NCBI GenBank assembly: GCA_902496275.1
Contig: CABVAC010000037.1
Location: forward strand, 1-20,164
DNA: 20,164 nucleotides
Origin: an uncultured Collinsella sp.
GTDB taxonomy: Bacteria > Actinomycetota > Coriobacteriia > Coriobacteriales > Coriobacteriaceae
Direction of reading: 5' to 3'
The position numbers and the translations under genes were made by a program. Positions 1 to 7,262 of this stretch are shown here, piece after piece (positions within the stretch are counted from its first letter, which is position 1; every line of letters begins with the position of its first letter). The notes under the pieces are model-generated. The model made no database searches. It saw nothing but the letters and a program-made list of their open reading frames with translations, and was not told the DNA's origin.

Positions 1-54
1 GGGCCCTTGCGGCGTAGTCGCTATTTGTTCAGTCCAAGTTTCGGGGCGCAGTTC

Positions 55-79
55 ACAGGCACCTTTGTGGTGGTTTTCT
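55..79. repeat. Half copy of the CCACCACAAAGG palindromic repeat (family 1)
   Basis: This stretch matches the loop and right arm of the 41-bp palindrome seen in full at 747-787: ACAGGCACCTTTGTGGTGG followed by TTTTC. The left arm is absent; the bases before it (GGGGCGCAGTTC) do not pair with it. It lies 53 bp upstream of the HD-domain gene. It may be a decayed copy at the end of a gene outside the window. As it stands it cannot form the terminator hairpin. Confidence 0.7.
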
Positions 80-131
80 TGTTCTAGTAGTATTCATTCT
101 TATCGATACCCACGAGCACAAGGAGTCTCTT

Positions 132-731
132 ATGGCAGAGCCGCTTACCGCCGGAATCACCCGCGACCGCGCGTTCGAACTGCTCAATGAGCACAACAAG
201 GACCCGTTCCATATCACCCATGGCGAGACGGTCGAGGGCACTATGCGCTACTTTGCGCGCGAGTTCGACCCCGAGAACGAGGAGTTTTGGGGCATCGTCG
301 GTCTGCTGCACGACCTGGATTGGGAGGAGCATGAGGACGACCCCATTAACCACACCATCTATGCTGCCGAGATTCTTGAGGGCGAAGGTGCGTCTCCCGA
401 GCTCATTCGCGCCATCCAGACGCACACGTCGGACTTCAACACCTCACTACCCAAGCCCGAGCTGCAGATGGAAAAGATCCTGTTTGCCTGCGATGAGCTC
501 ACCGGCCTGATCGGCGCTGCCGTCATCATGCGCCCGAGCAAGAGCGTTATGGACTTTACGACTAAGTCGCTCAAGAAGAAGTTCAAGGACAAACGCTTTG
601 CCGCCGGCTGCTCGCGCGACGTGATTTCGCAGGGCGCCGAGATGTTGGGCTGGGAGCTCCCCGAGCTCTTTGACCGCACCATCGCGGCCATGCAGTCCTT
701 CGCCCCCGACCGAGATACCTTCCAGGCCTAA
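132..731 (+). CDS. HD-domain protein (predicted metal-dependent phosphohydrolase)
   Basis: The 199-residue protein carries the metal-ligand pattern of the HD superfamily: His30, the His60-Asp61 pair in the segment LLHDLDW, His98, and Asp121 in CDELTGL. HD proteins hydrolyse phosphate esters, often of nucleotides, using one or two metal ions; the substrate cannot be told from sequence. There is no signal peptide or membrane segment, so it should be cytoplasmic. The ATG at 132 is supported by AAGGAG at 120-125 with a 6-nt spacer. The gene is monocistronic: it ends 15 bp before a palindromic repeat terminator shared with the convergent proA. Length and motif spacing match the small stand-alone HDIG-type proteins common in Firmicutes and Actinobacteria. 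The family call is firm and the function is open. Confidence 0.88.
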   Translation: MAEPLTAGITRDRAFELLNEHNKDPFHITHGETVEGTMRYFAREFDPENEEFWGIVGLLHDLDWEEHEDDPINHTIYAAEILEGEGASPELIRAIQTHTSDFNTSLPKPELQMEKILFACDELTGLIGAAVIMRPSKSVMDFTTKSLKKKFKDKRFAAGCSRDVISQGAEMLGWELPELFDRTIAAMQSFAPDRDTFQA

Positions 732-746
732 CCGTCAACGCCACCT

Positions 747-787
747 AAAACCACCACAAAGGGGACAGGCACCTTTGTGGTGGTTTT
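747..787. terminator. Family 1 repeat acting as bidirectional terminator between the HD gene and proA
   Basis: Arms AAAACCACCACAAAGG (747-762) and CCTTTGTGGTGGTTTT (772-787) are perfect 16-bp complements around the 9-nt loop GGACAGGCA. Each strand reads a GC-containing stem ending in T residues, so it can stop transcription from both sides. It lies 15 bp after the HD-gene stop and 14 bp after the proA stop. It is identical to the copy at 11472-11512. Confidence 0.85.
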
Positions 788-801
788 TGTTTGCGCGGGC
801 G

Positions 802-2088
802 TTAGGGACGGACCTGGCCGGTGCCGCGGAGCTTGTATTTGTAGGTGGTGAGGGCCTCGGCGGCAAAGGGGCCACGGGCGTGGAGTTTTTGGGTCGAGAT
901 GCCGATCTCGGCACCCAGGCCAAACTCGCCGCCGTCAGTGAAGCGAGTGCTGGCGTTGGAGTACACGGCCGAGGCATCGACAGCATCGAGGAAGCGCTCG
1001 CAAGCATCCGTATCCTCGGCAACGATGGCCTCGGAGTGCATCGTGCCGTAGCGGTTGATGTGTGCGATGGCCTCGTCCTCGTTTGCCACGACCTTCACGC
1101 TCATCTCGAGCGCCAGGTACTCGCGACCCCAGTCCTCCTCAGTCGCGGCGACGTAGTCATCGCCCTCCACAAGCCCGGCATCGGCGCATGCGGCGCAGGT
1201 TGCCTCGTCGCCGTGAATCAGCACGCCGTGGTCATGCAGCACGGTCACGACCGCGGGCAAAAACGCATCGGCCACAGCACGGTCGACCAGCAGCGACTCG
1301 GCGGCATTGCACACGCCTACGCGCTGGGTCTTGGCATTAACGATAATGTTGAGCGCCTTATCAAAGTCGGCGGATTCATGCACGTAGATGTGGCAGTTGC
1401 CCGTGCCCGTCTCGATCACCGGCACAAGCGACTCGCGCACGCAGCGCTGGATCAGGCCTGCACCTCCGCGCGGAATGAGTACGTCGACAATACCGCGGAG
1501 CTTCATGAGCTCGCCGGTGGCCTCGCGGTCGGTGGACTCGATCATCGACACGGCCTCGCGTGGGAAGCCCTTGGCCTCGAGCGCATCGGCCAGCAGCTCG
1601 GCGATCATGGCACACGAGTGATAGGCCAGCGAGCCGCCGCGTAGAATGCAGGCGTTGCCGGTACGGATGCAGATGCCTGCGGCGTCGGCCGTCACGTTGG
1701 GGCGCGCCTCGTAGACCATGGCGACCAGGCCCAACGGCACGCTCACGCGGGTCAGGTCCACACCGCTCGCAAGCACGCGGTGGTCGAGCACGCGGCCGAC
1801 GGGATCGGGCAGCTCGGCGAGCTTCTCCAAACCGGCGGCCATGCCCTCGACGCGCTCAGGCGTCAGCAGCAGACGGTCGAGCAGACCGGCCGAAGTGCCC
1901 GCATCGCGCGCGGCGGACATATCGAGCTCGTTGGCGGCGACGATGGAGTCGACACCGTTGCGCAGTGCTGCGGCCATGGCGCGCACGGCCTCCTGGCGCT
2001 GCTCATCGCTCGCCGTGGCAAGCGAGGCCGACGCTGCCTTGGCGGCAACGGCAAGATCGTGGACATACGTGGCTATATCGACCGACAT
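802..2088 (-). CDS. proA: Glutamate-5-semialdehyde dehydrogenase (gamma-glutamyl phosphate reductase)
   Basis: This enzyme reduces gamma-glutamyl phosphate with NADPH to glutamate-5-semialdehyde, the second step of proline synthesis. The 428-residue product has the usual ProA length and an aldehyde-dehydrogenase fold. The catalytic cysteine is Cys260 in RVGVCNAAESLLV. Other family segments are VYEARPNVTADAAG (about 126-139), the IPRGG turn (205-209) and TRFTDGGEFGLGAEIGIST near the C-terminus. The ATG at 2088 follows AGGAGAAAGGG on the minus strand. Unlike the classical proBA operon, proB lies 1.6 kb upstream with an oppositely oriented peptidase gene between them, so proA must have its own promoter, probably in 2089-2200. 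Transcription ends at the repeat at 747-787. Confidence 0.97.
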   Translation of the reverse strand: MSVDIATYVHDLAVAAKAASASLATASDEQRQEAVRAMAAALRNGVDSIVAANELDMSAARDAGTSAGLLDRLLLTPERVEGMAAGLEKLAELPDPVGRVLDHRVLASGVDLTRVSVPLGLVAMVYEARPNVTADAAGICIRTGNACILRGGSLAYHSCAMIAELLADALEAKGFPREAVSMIESTDREATGELMKLRGIVDVLIPRGGAGLIQRCVRESLVPVIETGTGNCHIYVHESADFDKALNIIVNAKTQRVGVCNAAESLLVDRAVADAFLPAVVTVLHDHGVLIHGDEATCAACADAGLVEGDDYVAATEEDWGREYLALEMSVKVVANEDEAIAHINRYGTMHSEAIVAEDTDACERFLDAVDASAVYSNASTRFTDGGEFGLGAEIGISTQKLHARGPFAAEALTTYKYKLRGTGQVRP

Positions 2089-2131
2089 GGGCGGCCCTTT
2101 CTCCTAGAAGTTTGCAACCATGGTAGCCGAT

Positions 2132-2162
2132 TTGCGCATGGCCTCGCCCGCGGCGGTAGAAT
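2132..2162 (+). promoter_or_regulatory. Possible promoter of the S33 peptidase gene
   Basis: TAGAAT at 2157-2162 matches five of six -10 bases. TTGCGC at 2132-2137 is a weak -35 with a long 19-nt spacer. The predicted start near 2169 lies 32 nt before the ATG at 2201. It lies downstream of an in-frame ATG at 2120, which argues against that earlier start. Confidence 0.4.
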
Positions 2163-2200
2163 TGGTCAACCCGAAACACCGCAACGAACGGAAGACTCAC

Positions 2201-3619
2201 ATGGCCCTCATCACTTCGTACCACGTCCCCGGCCTTTACGTCGAGGACCACAGCATCGACGTCCCCCTTGACTGGCGCGGCCTGGAGCCGATGCTCCTGG
2301 CCGTCGGCAGCACCATGCGCCGCGGCGCTATGCCGGCACCCATCGCCGGCGCGCCCGAGAGCATCAAGCTCTTCTACCGCGTGGTTTGCGCGCCCGACCG
2401 CATCAACGACGATCTGCCACTGCTCCTGTTTTTGCAGGGCGGCCCCGGCGGCGAGAGCCCGCGTCCGCTGACGCCCACAAGCGACGGCTGGATCGAGGAG
2501 GCCGTCAAGCACTTCCGCGTGGTCCTTCCCGACCAGCGCGGCACCGGACGCAGCAGCTGCGTGGACGGGCGCACGATTGCCGCCTTGGGCGATCGCGCCG
2601 AGGCAGCAGGCGCCAATGCGGCCCGCTCGCAGGCGGACTACCTCAAGCGCCACCTCGCCAGCTCCATCGTGCGCGATTTTGAGTACCTGCGCCTAGTGGG
2701 CTTTGGAGGCAAGCCGTGGGTCACGCTCGGCCAAAGCTACGGCGGTTTTTTGACGCTGAGCTACCTGTCGCTCTTCCCCGAGGGCGTGGCGGCGAGCTTT
2801 ACCTGCGGCGGAATCCCCCACGTGCCGGCGAGCGCAAGCGAGGTCTACGCGCACACCTTCCCGCGCATGGCCGCCAAGACGCAGCAGTATTATGACCGCT
2901 ACCCCGCTGACGTCGAGCGCGTGGCAGCCCTGGCCGATGCGCTCGAAGCCCAGAAGCCCGTGCTGCCCGACGGCTCGCCGATGACAGTCGAGCGCCTACA
3001 GCTCATGGGCAGCGACTTTGGCATGAAGCCGAGCTTTGAACGCATGCATTGGATTATCGATCACGCTTTTGTTGATGGCGACGGCACGCTGACCTGCGAC
3101 GCCTCGGTATCTGACAGCTTTTTGATGCGCGCCTTCGAGCGCACCAACACGCGCACGAATCCGCTGTACTGGACGCTGCAGGAGTTCATATACGCCGACG
3201 GTGACACTATGCCCATTGGCTGGGCCGCGGCTGAAGAGAAGGCTCACCGCACCGAGTTCGACACCCTCGCGCGCCCGCTCATGTTTACCGGCGAGGCCAT
3301 GTTCCCGTGGATGTTCGAGCAGATGCCCGAGCTCAAGCCCTTCAAGCCCGCCATGGACCTGCTGATGGAAGACACCAGCTGGGACAAGATCTACGACCCG
3401 CAGCGCCTGGCCTACAACGAAGTGCCGCTCCAGGCCGCGGTGTATTTCGACGACATGTACGTGGATTCGGGCCTGCAGCTCGATACGCTCAGCCGCGTGG
3501 GCAACTCGCATGCCTGGGTGACCAACGAGTTCGAGCACGACGGTCTGCACGGCAGTGTGGTGTTCAAGCACCTCTTCGACGAAGCACTCAACCGCGGAGA
3601 CCTGCGCCGGATCTTCTAA
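2201..3619 (+). CDS. Alpha/beta hydrolase, peptidase S33 family (proline iminopeptidase-like)
   Basis: The 472-residue protein shows S33 proline-iminopeptidase landmarks: the oxyanion-hole segment LQGGPGGE (78-85), DQRGTGRSS (111-119), and the nucleophile elbow GQSYGG with Ser179. A C-terminal DSG and HDGLHG probably supply the Asp and His of the triad. Such enzymes remove N-terminal proline or other residues from short peptides in the cytoplasm; no signal peptide is seen. It is longer than classical Pip (about 310) and closer to the large prolyl-aminopeptidase subgroup. I chose ATG 2201 over ATG 2120 because homology begins there, a -10-like box lies between them, and GGAAG precedes it, although that ribosome-binding site is weak. 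It lies between proA and proB on the opposite strand, which suggests but does not prove a proline-scavenging role. Confidence 0.88.
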   Translation: MALITSYHVPGLYVEDHSIDVPLDWRGLEPMLLAVGSTMRRGAMPAPIAGAPESIKLFYRVVCAPDRINDDLPLLLFLQGGPGGESPRPLTPTSDGWIEEAVKHFRVVLPDQRGTGRSSCVDGRTIAALGDRAEAAGANAARSQADYLKRHLASSIVRDFEYLRLVGFGGKPWVTLGQSYGGFLTLSYLSLFPEGVAASFTCGGIPHVPASASEVYAHTFPRMAAKTQQYYDRYPADVERVAALADALEAQKPVLPDGSPMTVERLQLMGSDFGMKPSFERMHWIIDHAFVDGDGTLTCDASVSDSFLMRAFERTNTRTNPLYWTLQEFIYADGDTMPIGWAAAEEKAHRTEFDTLARPLMFTGEAMFPWMFEQMPELKPFKPAMDLLMEDTSWDKIYDPQRLAYNEVPLQAAVYFDDMYVDSGLQLDTLSRVGNSHAWVTNEFEHDGLHGSVVFKHLFDEALNRGDLRRIF

Positions 3620-3621
3620 CA

Positions 3622-3673
3622 AAGGAGTGTCCCCACCTGCCGGCACAAAAGGAACGTCCCCAAGTGCCGGCAC
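3622..3673. repeat. GTGCCGGCAC / GGAACGTCCC palindromic repeat (family 2), locus A
   Basis: Two short units occur here: GGAGTGTCCCC with CTGCCGGCAC, then GGAACGTCCCC with AAGTGCCGGCAC. The 10-bp GTGCCGGCAC is self-complementary. The same words recur at 16318-16418 next to the lactate permease stop. This copy starts 2 bp after the peptidase stop codon and runs up to the hairpin at 3677-3716. Function is unknown. Confidence 0.8.
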
Positions 3674-3676
3674 GAG

Positions 3677-3716
3677 AAAGACAGCGCTGCGGGAAACGAT
3701 CCGCAGTGCTGTCTTT
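3677..3716. terminator. Bidirectional terminator between the S33 peptidase gene and proB
   Basis: AAAGACAGCGCTGCGG (3677-3692) pairs with CCGCAGTGCTGTCTTT (3701-3716) over 16 positions with one G-U wobble and an 8-nt loop. On the plus strand CTTT follows; on the minus strand the stem itself ends in TTTCT. It begins 2 nt past the proB stop and 57 nt past the peptidase stop, so it serves the convergent pair. Confidence 0.85.
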
Positions 3717-3718
3717 CT

Positions 3719-4846
3719 TTATGCAAATACGATCAAGTTATCCCTGTGTATCGCCGGCTTCTCGGCCAGGTTAGCGAGCAGGCGGTTGCTGGCGATCTGG
3801 TCCTGGCGGCGACCGGCAGCAAGTTCCAGCACGTCCGAATCGGCCTCGGCGATACCGCGGGCGACGACCATACCGCTCGGATCGCACACATCGAGCACAT
3901 CGCCCTCGGCAAACTGGCCATCGACCTCGCGAATACCCACCGCAAGCAAGGAAGAGCCACGGCTAACCAGCGCCTTCGCAGCACCATCATCAACCGTCAC
4001 CGACCCATGTGCCTTGTCGCCCAGCGCGATCCACAGCTTGCGGGGCGCGATGTCCAGACGCTCCGCCGGCGGATCGAACAGCGTGCCCACGCTCTCGCCG
4101 CGGGCGAGGCGCACGAGCGCATCGGGCTCCTCGCCCGAGCAAATCACGCTCTGAATGCCCGCCGTCATCAGGATGCGGCTCGCGCGAATCTTGGTAATCA
4201 TGCCGCCCGTGCCCACCGATGTGGAAGAATCGCCCGCCGAGGCAATAATCTTGGCATCGATCTTATGCACGACAGGAACAAACTCGGCCGTGGGGTCCTC
4301 ATGCGGATTGGCAGTATAGAGGCCATCGATGTCCGAGAGCGTCACGCACAGATCGGCAGAAACCAGGCAGCTCACAAGCGCCGCCAGTGTGTCGTTGTCG
4401 CCAAACTTAATCTCATCGACGGTAACGGTATCGTTCTCGTTGACGACCGGCACCACGCCAAGCTCCACGAGGCGCAGCAGGGCGTCGCGCGCGTGCAGGT
4501 AAGACGTGCGGCGGGCCGTATCGTGGCGCGTGAGCAGCACGAGCGAGGTGAGCAGGTCGCGCGCATGGAACTCCTCGTCGTAGGCCGACGAGATGATGCA
4601 CTGACCAGCCGAGGCGCAAGCCTGCAGGCTCGGCAGGTCGCCGACCGGCTTGCGGTCGAAGCCCAGCACGGGATAGCCACAGGCGATAGCGCCCGAGCTC
4701 ACCACGACCAGACGCCAGCCGAGCTTGCGCAGCGCTGCGGCCTGATCGGCAAGCCCGCCGATAAAGGAGCGGTTGACCTTGCCGTCAGTGCCCACAACCG
4801 TGGACGAACCGATCTTTACCACCATCGTTTTATAAGAAGTCGTCAT
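3719..4846 (-). CDS. proB: Glutamate 5-kinase
   Basis: ProB phosphorylates glutamate on its gamma-carboxylate with ATP, the first and usually proline-inhibited step of proline synthesis. The 375-residue protein has an N-terminal amino-acid-kinase domain: VVKIGSSTV (9-17), VVVSSGAIACG, NENDTV, FGDNDTLAA, SDIDGLYT and GTGGMITK. A C-terminal PUA-type domain occupies roughly the last 100 residues, the standard two-domain form. No Shine-Dalgarno is visible before the ATG at 4846 (GGTTTGACGT precedes it) or before the alternative ATG at 4825, so the exact start is uncertain. The gene follows pncB by 79 bp on the same strand with no terminator between, so co-transcription is likely. Its end is the hairpin at 3677-3716. 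Confidence 0.96.
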   Translation of the reverse strand: MTTSYKTMVVKIGSSTVVGTDGKVNRSFIGGLADQAAALRKLGWRLVVVSSGAIACGYPVLGFDRKPVGDLPSLQACASAGQCIISSAYDEEFHARDLLTSLVLLTRHDTARRTSYLHARDALLRLVELGVVPVVNENDTVTVDEIKFGDNDTLAALVSCLVSADLCVTLSDIDGLYTANPHEDPTAEFVPVVHKIDAKIIASAGDSSTSVGTGGMITKIRASRILMTAGIQSVICSGEEPDALVRLARGESVGTLFDPPAERLDIAPRKLWIALGDKAHGSVTVDDGAAKALVSRGSSLLAVGIREVDGQFAEGDVLDVCDPSGMVVARGIAEADSDVLELAAGRRQDQIASNRLLANLAEKPAIHRDNLIVFA

Positions 4847-4925
4847 ACGTCAAACCAATCAACTGTTCAGCGAACGGCCGAGCTGGCGGCCAAGGGAGCG
4901 TGACTCGCCCCTACCACCCAAGAAA

Positions 4926-6431
4926 TTAGTGAGCCCAGGGAAAGGCAGAAGCCGCGGCCATGTTCTTGCGCACGAGCTCGTCGCGCACCTGAGCCAGGCC
5001 CTGCTCCATGCCCACCACATAGGTCTGCGGGTACAGGAAGCGCTTGAAAGCTGCGTCCAGATGATTGAGCGCCCAAGCACAGCGCTCGCGCGCGTCCTGG
5101 ATGCTCTCACGCGGAGCCACCGCACTGCCATCGCGCACGATCGGCACCAGCAGCTCGCGATACTCAAGTTCGGACACGTCGGTCACCAGGGCGGCATCAT
5201 TCACGGCCACGAGGGTATTGCCGCGCGCGGCGCCCTCCCCCGCCAGATGGTCCTCGTCGTAGATCATGTCGCAGACCGGGCCGCCAAAGCCGTCGTAATA
5301 ACGGCGCACGCGTTGCACACCCGGGATCGTGCGCTTGTAGGGCTGCTCGGAGAGCTTGACCACCGGCGTCCATGGATCTGCCTCGCTCGCACGGCGGGCG
5401 GAAAGCTTGTACACGCCGCCCAGCGCCGGCTGGTCATAGCAGGTCGCAAGCTTGGTACCCACGCCAAAGCTGTCGATGGGCGCGCCCTGGTCGAGCAGCG
5501 ACTGAATCGTGTACTCATCCAGATCGTTAGAAACCGAGATCCCCACATAGGGCAGGCCCTCGGCATCAAAACGGCCGCGAACATACTTGGAGAGCTTGGC
5601 GAGGTCGCCGGAGTCAATGCGAATGGCCGACAAGCGCTCGCCCACCGCTTCCATCTCCTTGGCAACCGTAATGGCATGTTCACAGCCCTCGCGCACGTCA
5701 TAGGTGTCGATGAGCAGCGTGCAGTTCTTGGGGCTCGATTTGGCAAAGGCACGGAAGGCCTCGAGCTCGGAATCGAAGCTCATCACCCAGCTGTGAGCAT
5801 GCGTGCCAAAGACGGGAATACCGTAGCGGCGGCCGGCGAGCACATTGGACGTAGAGGAGCAGCCGGCAACGTAGCTCGCGCGCGCAACGGCCAGGCCGCC
5901 ATCGGGACCCTGGGCTCGGCGCAGGCCAAACTCCGCCACGGGGCGACCGTCGGCGGCGAGCACCACGCGCGCCGTCTTGGTGGCGACAAGCGTCTGGAAC
6001 CCGACGATGTTGAGCAGCGCCGTCTCGAGCAGCTGGCACTCCAGCGCGGGGCCGGTGACGCGCACCATGGGCTCGCGCGGAAAGACGAGCTCGCCCTCGG
6101 GCACGGCGTCGATGTTTACATGCGCACGAAAATCGCGCAGGTAGTCGAGGAATCCAGACTTGAACATCGCACCGCCAGCAGGGGCCTGGAGCGAGGCGAG
6201 GTAGTCGATGTCCTCGGGCGTAAAGCGCAGATTCTCGACCAGCTCGGGCAGCTCGGCGGTGCCGCACATGACGGCATAGGCGCTGCCAAAGGGATGGTCG
6301 CGGTAAAACGCGGTAAAACAACCCTGCTCATTGGCCTTGCCGCTCTCCCACAGGCCCTGGGCCATAGTGAGCTCGTACAGATCGGTGAGCATTGCAATGT
6401 CGGTGGGATGCGAGATGTCGGTCAAAGCCAT
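4926..6431 (-). CDS. pncB: Nicotinate phosphoribosyltransferase
   Basis: This enzyme joins nicotinate to PRPP, with ATP hydrolysis, giving nicotinate mononucleotide in the Preiss-Handler route of NAD salvage. The 501-residue protein opens with the family signature TDLYELTMAQG. It contains EFGLRRAQGPDGG, the FGTHAHSWVMSF segment that carries the histidine region of the active site, IRIDSGDLAKLSK and FGVGTKLAT. It is the long (about 490-residue) bacterial form. ATG 6431 is preferred over in-frame starts further upstream because GAAAGG lies before it and homology begins there. It follows the tail-anchored protein gene by 84 bp and precedes proB by 79 bp, all on one strand with no terminators between. 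Confidence 0.95.
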   Translation of the reverse strand: MALTDISHPTDIAMLTDLYELTMAQGLWESGKANEQGCFTAFYRDHPFGSAYAVMCGTAELPELVENLRFTPEDIDYLASLQAPAGGAMFKSGFLDYLRDFRAHVNIDAVPEGELVFPREPMVRVTGPALECQLLETALLNIVGFQTLVATKTARVVLAADGRPVAEFGLRRAQGPDGGLAVARASYVAGCSSTSNVLAGRRYGIPVFGTHAHSWVMSFDSELEAFRAFAKSSPKNCTLLIDTYDVREGCEHAITVAKEMEAVGERLSAIRIDSGDLAKLSKYVRGRFDAEGLPYVGISVSNDLDEYTIQSLLDQGAPIDSFGVGTKLATCYDQPALGGVYKLSARRASEADPWTPVVKLSEQPYKRTIPGVQRVRRYYDGFGGPVCDMIYDEDHLAGEGAARGNTLVAVNDAALVTDVSELEYRELLVPIVRDGSAVAPRESIQDARERCAWALNHLDAAFKRFLYPQTYVVGMEQGLAQVRDELVRKNMAAASAFPWAH

Positions 6432-6515
6432 GGGGCGACCTTTCGGATGTGTGGTGCAGAATTTGAGGGTTGGACGAGAGCAGAGCATGCGGACATGACG
6501 CCCGATGCGAGTCGG

Positions 6516-6974
6516 TTAGAGCAGGCCCATGCTGGTCAGGATCGTGTAGCCCATAAAGATGACAAACGCGATGAGGGCAAGGACAATGATGATTTTTTGA
6601 GCCGGCGCCATGCCAGGGATCTCGTTCTCGCCCATAGGCTCCTTGGAGGTAACCATGCGCTGGGCAAAGGTCATCTCGTCACGGCTCGGCTTGGGCTCGA
6701 CGGACTTGGGACGGGCGGCCTTTTTAGGCTGAGGTTTGGGCGCGGCAGGTGCAGGCTTCGCAGCAGCGGGCTTGGGTGCGGGCGCGGGCGCCGATGCGGA
6801 TGCGGCGTTCGCGGCGGCCTCCTCGGCCTTCGCACGCTCGGCACGCAGGGCAGCCAGCTCCTCACGCTCGCGACGGGCCTCTTCCCGAGCCTCGCGGCGG
6901 GCCTTCTCAGCGCGGAGCTCTTCCAACTCGGCGCGCTCCTCGTCGGACAATGGTTGGGACTCAAGCTCGGCCAT
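6516..6974 (-). CDS. Small tail-anchored coiled-coil protein of unknown function
   Basis: I do not recognise a family. The 152-residue product has three visible parts. Residues about 8-55 are Glu/Arg/Ala-rich with heptad character and should form a charged coiled coil. Residues about 56-98 are an Ala/Pro/Lys low-complexity linker. Residues about 99-127, beginning DEMTFAQRMV, are more ordered and lead to one membrane segment (about 128-147, IIIVLALIAFVIFMGYTIL) with only a few residues after it. There is no signal peptide, so the bulk should face the cytoplasm with a C-terminal anchor. GAAAGGG precedes the ATG at 6974. The ribosome-binding site starts only a few bases after the terminator of the upstream tRNA gene, so the source of its transcript is unclear. 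Confidence 0.75.
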   Translation of the reverse strand: MAELESQPLSDEERAELEELRAEKARREAREEARREREELAALRAERAKAEEAAANAASASAPAPAPKPAAAKPAPAAPKPQPKKAARPKSVEPKPSRDEMTFAQRMVTSKEPMGENEIPGMAPAQKIIIVLALIAFVIFMGYTILTSMGLL

Positions 6975-6992
6975 GATATAGCCCTTTCTTTT

Positions 6993-7023
6993 AAAAAAAG
7001 CCGCCGACACAATGTCAGCGGCT
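6993..7023 (-). terminator. Intrinsic terminator of the tRNA-Ala gene
   Basis: On the minus strand AGCCGCTGACA and TGTCGGCGGCT pair over 11 bp with one G-U and a 3-nt loop (hairpin 6999-7023). A run of T's follows (6993-6999). It is 15 nt past the tRNA 3' end and about 19 nt before the ATG of the tail-anchored protein gene. Confidence 0.9.
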
Positions 7024-7038
7024 TATCAAATCCGTGGG

Positions 7039-7111
7039 TGGAGACGAAGGGAGTCGAACCCTCGGCCTCTGCCATGCGACGGCAGCGCTCTCCCAACTGA
7101 GCTACGTCCCC
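7039..7111 (-). tRNA. tRNA-Ala, anticodon CGC
   Basis: The minus strand folds as a full cloverleaf. The acceptor GGGGACG pairs with CGTCTCC, including the G3-U70 wobble that is the alanine identity element. The D arm is GCTC/GAGC with an 8-nt loop. The anticodon stem CTGCC/GGCAG carries the loop GTCGCAT, giving anticodon CGC (codon GCG). The T arm is GAGGG/CCCTT around TTCGACT. The discriminator is A. The bases after it are CCC, so the 3' CCA is not encoded and must be added. Confidence 0.96.
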
Positions 7112-7124
7112 AGGACAAGTCGAT

Positions 7125-7152
7125 ATTTTACCTACGGCTCGCCAACTGTCAA
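7125..7152 (-). promoter_or_regulatory. Promoter of the tRNA-Ala gene
   Basis: On the minus strand a perfect TTGACA -35 (7147-7152) is followed by a 16-nt spacer and TAAAAT -10 (7125-7130). The expected start near 7118 is about 7 nt before the mature tRNA. This is the best vegetative-type promoter in the window. Confidence 0.85.
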
Positions 7153-7217
7153 CGCCCAATAACCAGTCTTTTTGGGACGCGGCTATTTTGACAACTTTTC
7201 GAACAGGCGATCCTCTC

Positions 7218-7252
7218 GATGATTTTTTAATCCCCGTCCCAGAAAAATCATC
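7218..7252. repeat. AT-rich stem with C/G-rich loop after the radical SAM gene
   Basis: GATGATTTTT (7218-7227) and AAAAATCATC (7243-7252) are perfect 10-bp complements around a 15-nt loop containing CCCCGTCCC (plus strand). It starts 10 nt past the radical SAM stop. It could end that transcript, but the weak stem and the missing T-run after it make it an atypical terminator. Confidence 0.6.
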
Positions 7253-7262
7253 AGCGTGCGCT

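Noticed and set aside
670..1644. Plus-strand open frame of 324 codons opposite proA
   Set aside because: It starts inside the HD gene, crosses the terminator repeat and is a shadow of proA.
2120..2200. Earlier ATG (2120) for the S33 peptidase
   Set aside because: No ribosome-binding site, no family homology in the extra 27 residues, and a -10-like box lies downstream of it.
4929..7100. Very long plus-strand open frame (723 codons) opposite pncB and the tail-anchored gene
   Set aside because: It runs through a tRNA gene and antisense to two well-supported genes. Its translation has no recognisable family. High GC leaves antisense frames open by chance.
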